Shown: positions 25,625-34,444, counted from the stretch's first letter. The stretch is DNA of 64,000 nt from CAIKBL01 sp050247235 (GCA_050247235.1 JBFWUN010000013.1:1-64000); one strand, 5' to 3'. The notes: a model not told the origin generated them from the letters alone. A program made the numbers and translations.

Positions 25625-26689
25625 TCAGAGGCGCTTGAACAGCGGGCTGCGCGCGGCGGCCTGCGCGCCGTCGGCGGCGGTCAGAAATTTCTCCGTGAAG
25701 ATATCGCGCTCGAAGAGCCGACCCTGCATCAGCGTGCGGATGCACGCCTCGATCATCGCTGGCGGACCGCACAGGTAAGCCTTCATGCCATCGAACCGTC
25801 CGCTGAAACGCCGCGCAGCAGCGTCGTGCACGAAGCCGGTCTCGCCCTCCCACGCGTCGCCCGGTGTCGCTTCCGACAGCACTGGCACGTACGTGAAATT
25901 GGCGTGCCTTGCGGCGAGGTCCGCGAACAAGTCAGCGTAGTAGAGTTCCGCGCGCGACCGCGCGCCGTAGATCAGCGTGACGGGCCGCTGCTCTCCGCGC
26001 CCGAACAGGTCCAGGATCATCGACTTCGGGCTCGACAACCCCGATCCGCCGGCGAGGAAGAGCATCGGCTCCGGGGCGGACTCACGCACGAAGAACCGGC
26101 CGAGCGGGCCGCTGCAGCGCAGAGTATCGCCCGCTGTCAGCGTGTCGCACAGGTAGCCGGTGGCGGCGCCGCCATCGACGCGCCGGACATTGAGTTCCAG
26201 TTGCGGGGACAGCTGCGGTGGTGACGCGATGGAAAATGCGCGTGGCCCGGCGAGGCCGGGCACGTGAACATTGATGTACTGGCCAGCCTGGAACGCCAGT
26301 CCCGCAGGCACTTCGAGATGGATTCCGCGAATCGTCGGAGTCAGTGCCTCCACGCGCATCACCCGGGCGGTGAAATCGCGAATAGGGTGATTGCGCGCGT
26401 CGGGCTCGGGCTCGACATCCGCTTCGATCACGCAGTCGCTCGTCAGCACCGTCGAACACGCGAGGCACTTGCCTTCCGCCCGCTCGATGTCCATCAGCGC
26501 GAACGACGATGCGTCCGCGGTGTGTTCGATCTCGCCCTCGACGACCTGCACCTTGCAGGTACCGCACAGTCCGTGATTGCACGCGTACGGCAGCCAGATG
26601 CCTGCACGCAGGCACGCGTCCAGCATGCGCTGGCCTTCCTCGACCTCGATGGTCTCGCCGAGCGGTTCAATCGTGAGCTGGAAGGACAT
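25625..26689 (-). CDS. dmpP: Phenol hydroxylase reductase component P5
   Basis: A 354-residue NADH oxidoreductase. The N-terminal ferredoxin domain holds C37-N-H-G-L-C42-G-T-C45 and C78 (LACST); an FAD domain follows with RAFSIASPP; the NAD domain has GGSGLSSPKSM and the C-terminal YLCGPPAMIEA. It transfers electrons from NADH through FAD and [2Fe-2S] to the diiron centre of DmpN. The ATG at 26689 is preferred over a TTG four codons upstream. It follows dmpO after a 97-base gap, longer than elsewhere in the operon, with no obvious signal in it. Confidence 0.95.
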   Translation of the reverse strand: MSFQLTIEPLGETIEVEEGQRMLDACLRAGIWLPYACNHGLCGTCKVQVVEGEIEHTADASSFALMDIERAEGKCLACSTVLTSDCVIEADVEPEPDARNHPIRDFTARVMRVEALTPTIRGIHLEVPAGLAFQAGQYINVHVPGLAGPRAFSIASPPQLSPQLELNVRRVDGGAATGYLCDTLTAGDTLRCSGPLGRFFVRESAPEPMLFLAGGSGLSSPKSMILDLFGRGEQRPVTLIYGARSRAELYYADLFADLAARHANFTYVPVLSEATPGDAWEGETGFVHDAAARRFSGRFDGMKAYLCGPPAMIEACIRTLMQGRLFERDIFTEKFLTAADGAQAAARSPLFKRL

Positions 26690-26786
26690 GGGCGGATTCA
26701 ATTCCCCGGAAATCTATCCCGTTCGGCGGTCGGCAGCCGAATGTGCATGTGCGGAGGTTCGCGGTGATCCGCTGCCGCGGCTCCCG

Positions 26787-27146
26787 CTATACCCCGCTGC
26801 CGTTCACGCCGTCGAGCCCCGGCTGGTAGAAGCTCAGGTAGCTCATGTGCGTGACTCCGTTGTCGCGCAGCGACTTGTCGAGATCCGGGGTCCAGGGCTT
26901 GCCGTCCAAGGTCCAGCGCAGCGCGTCGAACGCGAGCTTTGCGCGCTCCGGGTGGTGATCGTGGTCGGGCACGAACTGGTCACGCAGGAACTCCCTCAAG
27001 GTGATGTCCGGCGACAACGGGTACGCGGCCGGACAGGGCACCAGCAGGTGATGTTCCCAGCAGCAGTAGATGTTGATGTTGCCGCCGTAGTTCTCCACGC
27101 GGTCGGCCGGCGGGAAGTCGTATTCCCCAATCGTGACGGTCCCCAT
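26787..27146 (-). CDS. dmpO: Phenol hydroxylase subunit P4 (gamma)
   Basis: A 119-residue protein corresponding to the small gamma subunit of the (alpha-beta-gamma)2 phenol hydroxylase. Characteristic stretches are TIGEYDFPPADRVENYGG, CCWEHHLLVPCPA and DQFVPDHDHHPE. The ATG at 27146 is 11 bases downstream of the dmpN stop. The frame remains open further upstream but there overlaps dmpN. It has the usual length of the family and no catalytic role of its own; it stabilises the hydroxylase complex. Confidence 0.94.
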   Translation of the reverse strand: MGTVTIGEYDFPPADRVENYGGNINIYCCWEHHLLVPCPAAYPLSPDITLREFLRDQFVPDHDHHPERAKLAFDALRWTLDGKPWTPDLDKSLRDNGVTHMSYLSFYQPGLDGVNGSGV

Positions 27147-27157
27147 CGTCGCCTTCC

Positions 27158-28687
27158 TCAGGCCGCCGCGCTGGAGGGCTTGGTGTCCTTGCCCCCGTGC
27201 CACTTGAGCCAGTTGCGATAGTCTTCCGACGTGTAGTACTCGCCGGCCTCCTCGCCCATCGGGCAGTGCAGCCACGCGGCGTACTCGCCGAGCGTGCGCG
27301 CGCCGCCGGCGTTGCCCTGGTAGATCTGCTGCGGCGGGATGTAGGCCTGGCAGAACTTCTCGGGTTCGTTGACGAAGATGTCCTTGCAGCCGTCCGAGCA
27401 GAAGTTGAACTTCATGCCGCGCCATTCGTAATGCCGCACGGACTGCTTGCGGGGATCGTCGACCTCGGTGAAGAAGTCCGGCACCTGGCAGGTCTGGCAG
27501 ACGAGCGGCAGCCGGTTGGTGTAGAAGCGCTTGCCGGCTTTCTCCATCTCGCCGAACAGCTCCCAGCGTGGCCGGTAGTACTTGTCGAAAGTTTCGCCGT
27601 ACTTTTCGCTGAGCCAGTCCAGTTCATACGGCTGGGGCAGCCACGCGTGGAACCCGGTCGCCGGGCATGCGGTGTAGAACACCGACCAGGCCTGGTGCGT
27701 AATGTGCAATTTCTCGCGGGTGGCAATCTGTTCATGCTTCGGCAGGCGGATGCCGTACCGGCTCAGATCGTTGAACAGCGCGTAACCGTTGTCCTCCCAG
27801 TAAATGCCCCAGGCTTCCGCCCAGGACATCACCTTCTTCGGCAGCATGTAGTCCATCATCGTGCCGACCAGCGACAGCAGGCGGTAGCCGCGCCAGAACC
27901 ACTTGTCGATGTAGCGCTGCATGATCGGCACGTTGTCCTCGTGCTGCTCCAGCACGAACTTGACCACTTCGAGGCCCAAGGTCATGTGACGCGATTCATC
28001 GGACTGCGCGGAAAAGCCGAAGGTCGTCGTCGCCATGTCGCCGTTGTACGCGGCGCCGGACACGAACGGCATGAACAGCAGGTTGGTCAGCACGTACTCG
28101 AACGCGAAGGAGATCGCAGTCACGAACTCGAACGGTCCCGCGGTCATCGCGTCCTCGAAGAACGACTTCGGGATCGAGAGGTACCACGCACGGTCCCGCA
28201 TGTGCATCGCCTGGTGGAAGCCGTGGAAATACTTGTTGTACTGGCTGAACGCGTGAATTTGCGTCTGCGCATGGCGCAGTTCGTCGAGCGCCTGCATCTG
28301 GCACGCGACGCGGGTGCCGGCACCGCGAAACTGGCGCCCGGTGATGCAGAACCCGCGGTGGGCGTTGTATTCAGCGGGCGTGATGCCCTGCATCCACAGC
28401 TTGATCGCGGTGAGGTAACGCGCGTCGGAGATGTTCAGCTGGCCGTTGTTCTGGCTGAAGCTGTCCAGGATCGCGTACAGCTTGCGTTCCTTCTCCGCCT
28501 GGTACTTCCAGTACGCATCCATCGTCAGGCGGAAAGGATCCTCCCAGCCGTCCCAGTTCCTGATCTTGATGCCTTCGTACTTGTCGTACGGGAATACCTT
28601 GTCCATCGGCTGGTAGGTGGTCTCCCAGTCGAGGCCACGGGTCATCAGCTGGTACTTTTCCTTGAGGCTGAGCTTCTTCTCGGCCAT
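27158..28687 (-). CDS. dmpN: Phenol hydroxylase large (alpha) subunit P3, diiron oxygenase
   Basis: A 509-residue catalytic subunit of the bacterial multicomponent phenol hydroxylase, converting phenol to catechol. The carboxylate-bridged diiron ligands sit at exactly the canonical positions: Glu106, Glu136 and His139 (DELRHA), Glu197 (AFEYVL), Glu231 and His234 (DESRHM). The C-terminal part has the zinc-type cysteines CQTCQVPDFF and CSDGCKDIF. A strong GGAGGAG ribosome site precedes the ATG. The order dmpK-L-M-N-O-P is intact. Substrate range (phenol, cresols, possibly benzene or toluene further oxidation) cannot be told apart from sequence alone. Confidence 0.97.
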   Translation of the reverse strand: MAEKKLSLKEKYQLMTRGLDWETTYQPMDKVFPYDKYEGIKIRNWDGWEDPFRLTMDAYWKYQAEKERKLYAILDSFSQNNGQLNISDARYLTAIKLWMQGITPAEYNAHRGFCITGRQFRGAGTRVACQMQALDELRHAQTQIHAFSQYNKYFHGFHQAMHMRDRAWYLSIPKSFFEDAMTAGPFEFVTAISFAFEYVLTNLLFMPFVSGAAYNGDMATTTFGFSAQSDESRHMTLGLEVVKFVLEQHEDNVPIMQRYIDKWFWRGYRLLSLVGTMMDYMLPKKVMSWAEAWGIYWEDNGYALFNDLSRYGIRLPKHEQIATREKLHITHQAWSVFYTACPATGFHAWLPQPYELDWLSEKYGETFDKYYRPRWELFGEMEKAGKRFYTNRLPLVCQTCQVPDFFTEVDDPRKQSVRHYEWRGMKFNFCSDGCKDIFVNEPEKFCQAYIPPQQIYQGNAGGARTLGEYAAWLHCPMGEEAGEYYTSEDYRNWLKWHGGKDTKPSSAAA

Positions 28688-28703
28688 GGGTCACTCCTCC
28701 GGA

Positions 28704-29003
28704 TTACGCACTGTGGCCGGGTTTTCCCCAGGCCAGGATGAACTCGTCCTCGCTTTCGTCGATGTTGCCGGCGAGCGAGACCAGGTTGACGTGGATGCTC
28801 TGCAGGTCGAATGCGCGGCCGATTTTCTCTTCGATCGTCGCGCGGCGGACGACCAGCCGTCGGGGGACATCGATTTTCACCATCGCGGGAAACTCGTTGA
28901 CGACCGCCGCCGGGTTGTCCTCGACGATAGCCTCGATGATCGGGCGCGCTTCCTCGTTGTTCTGGAACGCGATGAAGACGTTGTTGTGATCTTCCACACC
29001 CAT
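28704..29003 (-). CDS. dmpM: Phenol hydroxylase regulatory/coupling protein P2
   Basis: A 99-residue cofactor-less effector protein required for turnover of the diiron oxygenase (family of DmpM, MmoB, TouD). Typical motifs: NNVFIAFQNNEEARPIIEAI (first strand and helix) and AFDLQSIHVNLVSLAGNIDE followed by DEFILAWG. It lies four bases after the dmpL stop and 16 bases before dmpN, in the standard operon order. Confidence 0.95.
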   Translation of the reverse strand: MGVEDHNNVFIAFQNNEEARPIIEAIVEDNPAAVVNEFPAMVKIDVPRRLVVRRATIEEKIGRAFDLQSIHVNLVSLAGNIDESEDEFILAWGKPGHSA

Positions 29004-29006
29004 GAC

Positions 29007-29999
29007 CTATCTCCCGATCCCAATCTTCGTGCGGCGAGCCGCCAGGCCCGCGAACACCGTGTCGGCGGTCTGCGCGGCTGACTCGCCGAATGCCGCGCGG
29101 GCGAGCGGCGCCACGGCCTCGCGCACCCGCGGTTCCCACTGTTCCACCCAGCCCGCGACGCGCGCCCCGTTGGCCTCCGACGCATTCACCGCCACCTTGA
29201 TGGTGGCGTCGGTCCAGCGGACCGCCTCGGCATGCCACTCGCGCATGAACTCGGTGGCCAGGGTGTAACCGATTCCGCCCTGCGCTCCCAGCGCCTGGTC
29301 GAAGTGGGCGTATGCCAGCGGGTAGAGCGCACCGTCCATCAGCAGGTTCTGCACGACATGCGCCTCGAACCAGTCGCGGATCACCATCGTGTCTTCGACC
29401 AGCCGGCGCAGCGGCTGCCAGTCCGCATGCTCGAGCCATTCGCGCTTGCCGCGGTCGAGCAGTTCCGGACCACCGAGCACCAGCGCGAGGCGCGTGACAT
29501 ATTGCGCAAGCCCCAGCCGGTCCGTGGCCTGCATCAGCGCGGCGGAGTTGAACGGAGTCCCGTACGCGTACGCCGCGATGTAGCAGTTCACCGTATTGGC
29601 ACCCCACTCGACGTGCCGGAGCGGCACGATGACGTGCTCGATGCGCGCGCGCGCCTCGGGCGCCAGGGTGGCGAACAGGTTGCGCTTTTCGACCAAGGTG
29701 AAATTGTTGTCCTGCGCCTCCTGCATCTTCGCGCGCTGGATGGTGTACGGCGCGTAGTAGTACTGGCGGGGATCGACCAGTGCGTCGAAGTCGTCCAGCA
29801 TGATCGTGGTGCGACGCCGGTCGAACAGGTCGAGTCCTGGCTCCCAGGTCGGGCGGTAGTGAAAGTTCTGCGTCATCTGGAAGTCGTGGACGCCTTCCTG
29901 GTAACGCGTGGCCGGCTTGCCCTTGCCGATGCGCGCTTCGATGTGATCGAAGGTGTGTCGCAACGGCTCGATGTTCGCGGTCTTGATGTCGATCGACAT
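29007..29999 (-). CDS. dmpL: Phenol hydroxylase beta subunit P1
   Basis: A 330-residue subunit that pairs with DmpN; it has the ferritin-like fold but lacks the iron ligands. Recognisable blocks: YQEGVHDFQMTQNFHYRPTW near the start and RQYYYAPYTIQRAKMQEAQD in the middle. The ATG at 29999 begins the family-conserved MSIDIKTANIEPLR; a longer in-frame extension up to 30359 runs through dmpK in another frame and is rejected. The gap to dmpK is 44 bases. Confidence 0.95.
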   Translation of the reverse strand: MSIDIKTANIEPLRHTFDHIEARIGKGKPATRYQEGVHDFQMTQNFHYRPTWEPGLDLFDRRRTTIMLDDFDALVDPRQYYYAPYTIQRAKMQEAQDNNFTLVEKRNLFATLAPEARARIEHVIVPLRHVEWGANTVNCYIAAYAYGTPFNSAALMQATDRLGLAQYVTRLALVLGGPELLDRGKREWLEHADWQPLRRLVEDTMVIRDWFEAHVVQNLLMDGALYPLAYAHFDQALGAQGGIGYTLATEFMREWHAEAVRWTDATIKVAVNASEANGARVAGWVEQWEPRVREAVAPLARAAFGESAAQTADTVFAGLAARRTKIGIGR

Positions 30000-30043
30000 G
30001 ACTTGCTTGCTCCCCGGTCGCGGCCGTTCGCCGGCCGCGTGTC

Positions 30044-30301
30044 TCAGCGCGATTCTTCCACGCGACCGTCGCGCCACTTCGCGCGGTCGGCGTCGACTAT
30101 CCTGCCTTGTTCGGCGCTCAGGTGCACGACCCGCTGCGCCGCGCAGAACTCCTCGAACGCGGCGCGCGGCAGGATCATTTCCAGGTACAACGTGGGATCG
30201 CCGATCGAGAACTGGAACTCGACGAATCCTCCGCGCGCCTCGCCGGTGATCCGCACGAAGCGCGTCTGCGCGTCCACCGGCACCAGGTGCTTCTCCGTCA
30301 T
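30044..30301 (-). CDS. dmpK: Phenol hydroxylase assembly subunit P0
   Basis: An 85-residue protein of the DmpK family, thought to help assembly of the active diiron oxygenase by aiding iron insertion. Signature: RFVRITGEARGGFVEFQFSI and an F-C pair in FEEFCAAQRVVHLS. It is the first gene of the hydroxylase operon; its ATG (30301) is about 40 bases downstream of a sigma-54 -24/-12 promoter. Confidence 0.92.
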   Translation of the reverse strand: MTEKHLVPVDAQTRFVRITGEARGGFVEFQFSIGDPTLYLEMILPRAAFEEFCAAQRVVHLSAEQGRIVDADRAKWRDGRVEESR

Positions 30302-30342
30302 CCCTCGTGTCCCGCGGCGGCCAGACTGACTGCTGGCACAGG

Positions 30343-30358
30343 TGCAGAATCCATGCCA
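30343..30358 (-). promoter_or_regulatory. Sigma-54 (-24/-12) promoter of the phenol hydroxylase operon
   Basis: On the minus strand TGGCATGGATTCTGCA matches the consensus TGGCAC-N5-TTGCW with the essential GG and GC dinucleotides ten bases apart. It lies 41 bases upstream of dmpK, downstream of the gene for the DmpR-type activator, which has a GAFTGA sigma-54 contact loop. Confidence 0.88.
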
Positions 30359-30419
30359 CCGCGCGGCCCCGCGACGGGGCAGGGACTTACACCACGAACT
30401 TCGGTTTGCTGCATTGCAT

Positions 30420-30470
30420 TCATCACGATATCGTCAATTTCCTGCAGTGCAGCTTGATGATTTGATCATT
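30420..30470 (-). promoter_or_regulatory. Candidate DmpR upstream activating sequences
   Basis: Two dyads lie 62-112 bases upstream of the -24 box. One, read on the minus strand as ATGATCAAATCATCAA (30454-30469), agrees with the XylR/DmpR-type TTGATCAATTGATCAA at 13 of 16 bases and reaches to the last base of the dmpR stop. The other has the perfect 10-base palindrome ACGATATCGT (30425-30434) flanked by TTGA/TGAT. Two tandem dyads at this distance are the usual layout for XylR/DmpR hexamer assembly. Confidence 0.65.
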
Positions 30471-32113
30471 CACGTGGACGGTCTCGCCCGCTTGAGACGA
30501 TAGGCCAGCTGCGCACGCGTCATCCCGAGCAGGCGCGCGGCGGAACTCAGGTTGCCGCCGGCTCTCGTCACCGCCCCGGCGAGCAGGTTCGCTTCGAGAT
30601 CGTCGAGCGGTACCTGCTGGTGGAGCAGCGCTTCCACCAGCGGCGCCAGCCCGCCTTCCGCGGAAGCGTCGCGCGCTGCAGCCTGGGGCTGCAGCGGCGT
30701 GAACAGGTTGGTCGCCTCGATCGCGCCGTTGTTCGCCGCCAGGATCACGCCGCGTTCGATGATGTTCTCCAGCTCGCGGATATTCCCTGGCCAGTCGTAG
30801 CGCAGCAGCGCCTGCAACGCGTCCTGCGTGATGCCCGTGACATTCTTGTCGTGGCGCGCCGAATGCTTGTCGATGAACCGGGATACCAGCAGCGGGATGT
30901 CGCTGGCACGTTCGCGCAGCGGCGGCACGATCACGGGGTACACGTTCAGGCGGTAGAACAGGTCCGCCCGAAACCGTCCCTCCGCGACCGCTTGCTTCAG
31001 GTCCCGGTTCGTTGCGCAGATGAGCCGCACGCTGACCCGCCGCGTGGTGGTGTCGCCGATGCGCTCGAACTCGCCTTCCTGCAGTACGCGCAGCAGCTTG
31101 GCCTGCGCGCCCAGCGACAGCTCGCCGACCTCGTCCAGGAACAGCGTGCCCCCGTGCGCGCGTTCGAAGCGGCCGGGCCGGGACTGGTTGGCCCCGGTGA
31201 AGGCGCCCTTCTCCACTCCGAACAGCTCCGACTCGATCAGGTCTTCCGGGATCGCCGCACAGTTCACCGCGATGAACGCGCCCCGTGCGCGCGGGCTCTG
31301 CGCGTGGATGTGACGACCGAACATCTCCTTGCCCACACCGGTCTCGCCGAGGAGCAGCACCGTCACCTGGCTGGCGGCCGCCTTGCGCGCCAGGTCGAAC
31401 GCGGCAACGAAGCTCGGCGCAGCGCCCACCAAGTCGTGCGCGCGCTGGTTCTCGGCGAGCGAGTAGCGCAGGCGTTCGATCTGGTTCTGCAGTTCGATGA
31501 GCCGGTCGGCGACGGGATCGGGCCGCAGGTACTTGATGTCGCGTTCCGCGTCGCCCCATCCGACCTCCAGCTTGCCGATGATGCGGCAGCGGCTGTCGCC
31601 CCGCGCGACGCACTCGACCTCGCGACACAGCACAGCGTGCCCGAGCAACTCCGAGCAGTAGCCGCTCGCATAGCCCACCTGCATCCAGCACGCGGGCTCG
31701 GTCTCGATGCCGAACGCGGCGGTGTGGATTGCCGCCTCGAAAGAATTCTCCCAGATGAAGTCGCCGGCGAACGTTCCCTGCTGGATGTCGATGTCGAGCG
31801 CGGCGATCCTGACGTTGACGATGCCTTCGAGCTGGTGGAGCTGGGGGCCCATCGCCAGCAGCTCGGCATCCGCCGCGTCAGGCTTGAGTCGCCGCGCGAA
31901 CGCAGCATCCCGCTGACCGGACGCATAGCCCATGCGGGTGACCACCCCGCGGGCCCGATCGCGCCCGAGGGTGTCGATGAGCTCCTCGCGCAGCGACTTC
32001 ATCGCTTCCGCGTGCACCAGGATCATGCGCTGGTCGTCGAGCCAGATCCCCTGCTCGCCTGCGAACCGCAGTTTCGCGGCGAGCACTCCGGAAGGACCGG
32101 CCTTGGGACGCAT
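30470..32113 (-). CDS. dmpR: XylR/DmpR-family sigma-54 activator for phenols
   Basis: A 547-residue activator. The N-terminal sensor (XylR_N plus V4R, residues 1-210) binds the aromatic effector and has the Cys cluster C142, C153, C168, C176. A linker leads to the AAA+ domain with Walker A GETGVGKE (256-263), the sigma-54 contact loop GAFTGA (303-308) and Walker B GGTLFLDE (321-328), and a C-terminal Fis-type HTH (GGNLSSAARLLGMTRAQLAYR). It is the last gene of an operon with catechol 2,3-dioxygenase 2, an NTF2-like protein and dmpD, nine bases after dmpD, and immediately precedes the dmpK promoter. It should activate that promoter when phenol or methylphenols bind. Confidence 0.95.
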   Translation of the reverse strand: MRPKAGPSGVLAAKLRFAGEQGIWLDDQRMILVHAEAMKSLREELIDTLGRDRARGVVTRMGYASGQRDAAFARRLKPDAADAELLAMGPQLHQLEGIVNVRIAALDIDIQQGTFAGDFIWENSFEAAIHTAAFGIETEPACWMQVGYASGYCSELLGHAVLCREVECVARGDSRCRIIGKLEVGWGDAERDIKYLRPDPVADRLIELQNQIERLRYSLAENQRAHDLVGAAPSFVAAFDLARKAAASQVTVLLLGETGVGKEMFGRHIHAQSPRARGAFIAVNCAAIPEDLIESELFGVEKGAFTGANQSRPGRFERAHGGTLFLDEVGELSLGAQAKLLRVLQEGEFERIGDTTTRRVSVRLICATNRDLKQAVAEGRFRADLFYRLNVYPVIVPPLRERASDIPLLVSRFIDKHSARHDKNVTGITQDALQALLRYDWPGNIRELENIIERGVILAANNGAIEATNLFTPLQPQAAARDASAEGGLAPLVEALLHQQVPLDDLEANLLAGAVTRAGGNLSSAARLLGMTRAQLAYRLKRARPST

Positions 32114-32122
32114 GCGGATGCT

Positions 32123-32980
32123 TCAGTCTGCCGCGGCGAAGAAGTTGGCGACCAGCTCGTTGAAACGCGCGGCGTGCTCAATCTGCGTCCAGTGTCCGCA
32201 GCGACCGAACACGTGCAGCTCGGCGCGCGGGATCAGCTCGAACAGCCGCAGCGTACTGGCGAGCGGGACCACCCGGTCCTCGCGGCCGTGCACCAGCAAC
32301 GTCGGCTGGGCCAGCGCGCGCAGCGCCGCGTCCGGGGTCGCGAGCGCATCGATCCAGCGCTGGCGCGGCGCCGGGAACATGCGGCTGAATGATTCCTGGA
32401 AGCCGGGACGGATGCTCGCCTCGTAGCGCAGCCGGGCGAGGTCGTCGGTAACCAGCGCGCGATCGAACGCGAAGATGTCCAGCAGCTGCCGCATGTTCTC
32501 GAGCGACGGCGTGTAACCCCACGCCGCGTCGAGCCCCGGCGTCAGCTCGAAGTGCGTACCGGCGCTGCCCATCAGGACCAGGCGTCTCACGCGCGCCGGT
32601 GCGGCGCTCGCCAGCGCCAGCGCCAGCGCGCCGCCAAACGAGTTGCCGACGACATCGACACGCGGAAGATCCAGCGCGTCGAGGAAACCGAGCGCGTGCC
32701 GCAACCAGAAATCCCGCGTGTACTGTGCGTCCGCGGGGCGATCCGTGAACCCGAAGCCGACGATGTCCGGGGCAATCACGCGCCGGTTACCGGCGAGCGC
32801 CGGCAGCGTCAGGCGCCAGTTCGCGAATGCGCTGACCCCGGCCCCCGATCCGTGCAGCAGCAGGACCGGGCAGGTGCCGGTATCACCGCGCGCCGGCGCG
32901 TCGCGTGGTCCGACGTCGTGGTAGTTGGTGCGAATGCCGGCGGCGACGATCGAACTGGCAATCTCGGGGTTGGCGTTCAT
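32123..32980 (-). CDS. dmpD: 2-Hydroxymuconic semialdehyde hydrolase
   Basis: A 285-residue alpha/beta hydrolase of the meta-cleavage product family. The oxyanion motif LLHGSGAGVSAFANW (41-55) is typical; the nucleophile is Ser114 in GNSFGG, the acid Asp lies in HGREDRVVP, and the His in GRCGHWTQIEH. It hydrolyses the ring-fission product to 2-hydroxypentadienoate and a carboxylic acid, the route needed when a ketone-type product from methylcatechols cannot be oxidised by DmpC. The ATG at 32980 has a GGAG site; a start ten codons upstream (33010) is possible. Confidence 0.9.
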   Translation of the reverse strand: MNANPEIASSIVAAGIRTNYHDVGPRDAPARGDTGTCPVLLLHGSGAGVSAFANWRLTLPALAGNRRVIAPDIVGFGFTDRPADAQYTRDFWLRHALGFLDALDLPRVDVVGNSFGGALALALASAAPARVRRLVLMGSAGTHFELTPGLDAAWGYTPSLENMRQLLDIFAFDRALVTDDLARLRYEASIRPGFQESFSRMFPAPRQRWIDALATPDAALRALAQPTLLVHGREDRVVPLASTLRLFELIPRAELHVFGRCGHWTQIEHAARFNELVANFFAAAD

Positions 32981-33027
32981 GGGCGGAAAATCTCCGGATG
33001 CAGGAGTCATCGGGCGCGGCGCCCGCT

Positions 33028-33471
33028 TCAGGGCGGCGAGAGCGGATAGCCGAGCTCGCCGTACGGATACTCAGCGATTTCGTGCCGCGTCGCGCCGGCC
33101 TGCGCCGGGCAGGCGTAATAGGCACGGATCTCGCTGATCAGTCCGCTGTCGTCGAAACGATACCACTCGTCACCGCGCAGCAGCGCGCCGATCTTCGGCT
33201 TGAAGTGGGTCCATTCGATCACCGCCTGGCGACGCGCGGCGTCTCCGATGAAACTGTCCACCGTCCACGACGAGCCCCACTCCCGCACGCAGCGGCACCA
33301 GCAGTCCGCGATCGCCGCCGCGCCGCGCAGCGCACCGAAGGGCGTCCCTGCCGGAAAGTAGTGCACGGCGTCCGGCGTGAAAAACGCGATCAGGCCGGCA
33401 CGGTCGGCCGTATTGCAGGCCGCGAAGTAGGCGCGGATCCGCGCTTCCATCTCGGCGAGGTCGAGGCTCAC
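33028..33471 (-). CDS. NTF2/SnoaL-like small protein
   Basis: A 147-residue protein of the NTF2-like alpha+beta cone fold: N-terminal helices with IRAYFAACNTADRAGLIAFF, then FTPDAVHYFPAGTPFGALRG and the strand AVIEWTHFKPKIG. Members include polyketide cyclases, dehydratases and non-catalytic ligand binders. The start is GTG at 33471, one base after the stop of catechol dioxygenase 2; an ATG seven codons later is an alternative. Being between an extradiol dioxygenase and the meta-cleavage hydrolase, it may act on or protect a ring-fission intermediate. It is not part of the classical dmp set. Confidence 0.75.
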   Translation of the reverse strand: MSLDLAEMEARIRAYFAACNTADRAGLIAFFTPDAVHYFPAGTPFGALRGAAAIADCWCRCVREWGSSWTVDSFIGDAARRQAVIEWTHFKPKIGALLRGDEWYRFDDSGLISEIRAYYACPAQAGATRHEIAEYPYGELGYPLSPP

Positions 33472-33472
33472 G

Positions 33473-34402
33473 TCAGGTCACGACTTCGAAGAACGACTGC
33501 CGCGGCGTGTTGTCGATCGCGAACGCGGCGTGGCCGAGCTGCGTGGTGTCCCACGTCAGGTGCGGCCGGTCGGGGTAATGGATGTAGCCGCCCGAGAACA
33601 CCTCGTTGCGGTTGCCGGAGGGATCGTAGAAGTAGATGGTCGCGCCGCGGGTGATCCCGTGCCGCGTGGGGCCGACTTCAACGGAGATGTTGTGCTTTCC
33701 CATGATGTCCCCGGCGTGGTAGACGTCCTGCACCGAGTCCAGGAAGAACGACACGTGGTGGAAACGGCCGGGTTCCGGATTCATCACGAACGCGATGTCG
33801 TGCGGCTTGTTGGAGCAGCAGAGGAAGGTGCCGAGCTGCATGCCGCTGTCGTTGTCGAGCAGTTCCTCGCCCAGGTCGAAATCGAGCACGTCCATGAAGA
33901 ACCTGGTGGTGTCGCTGACGTTCGGGCCCGCCAGCAGTACGTGGTCGAGCCGCGTCGGCCCCATCCCGCGGATGACCCCGTCGTCCGGGAGCACGCCGGG
34001 ATTGCGCGTCGGCAGCGTGTTGCCGATGCGATCCTTGTCGGCGTAGAGCTGCATCACGTGCCCGCCGGGCAGCTGGAACTGAAGACGCCGGCCGCTGCGC
34101 GGGTAGGTGCCGGCGGGAATGCGTTCCACCGGGATCCCGTAATCGCGGATCCGCTGTTCCAGCGACGTCAGCGTTGCATCGTCGAACACCTTGAACGCGA
34201 AGTAGTCCAGCCCGGCGCGATCGGCCTCGCGGAGCACGAGGCTGTGATGATCGTGTTCGTCCCACGCCTTGAAGTACCGGCGACCCGGTTCCTGCAGCAC
34301 CTCGGTCAACCCGATGTGACGCCCGTAATGAATCGCCGCGGTCTCCAGGTCCAGCACCCGGATCGCGACTTCACCGACTCGCAGCACGCCTCGTATCGCC
34401 AT
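33473..34402 (-). CDS. Second catechol 2,3-dioxygenase (extradiol type I)
   Basis: A 309-residue paralogue of the operon-end catechol 2,3-dioxygenase. Iron ligands are His154 (RLDHVLL), His216 (FHHVSFF) and Glu267 (GNRNEVFSG), with the same HDIAF and TRHGITRG active-site blocks. The two enzymes differ widely through the N-terminal domain and at the C-terminus. No ferredoxin gene accompanies this copy. It is the first gene of an operon continuing with the NTF2-like protein, dmpD and dmpR, and its promoter carries operator site B. It may handle substituted catechols or provide basal activity before full induction. Confidence 0.94.
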   Translation of the reverse strand: MAIRGVLRVGEVAIRVLDLETAAIHYGRHIGLTEVLQEPGRRYFKAWDEHDHHSLVLREADRAGLDYFAFKVFDDATLTSLEQRIRDYGIPVERIPAGTYPRSGRRLQFQLPGGHVMQLYADKDRIGNTLPTRNPGVLPDDGVIRGMGPTRLDHVLLAGPNVSDTTRFFMDVLDFDLGEELLDNDSGMQLGTFLCCSNKPHDIAFVMNPEPGRFHHVSFFLDSVQDVYHAGDIMGKHNISVEVGPTRHGITRGATIYFYDPSGNRNEVFSGGYIHYPDRPHLTWDTTQLGHAAFAIDNTPRQSFFEVVT

Positions 34403-34444
34403 GGGAACCTCGCAGGATTGAACCCCGGAAGGGAGGGTCGGGGC

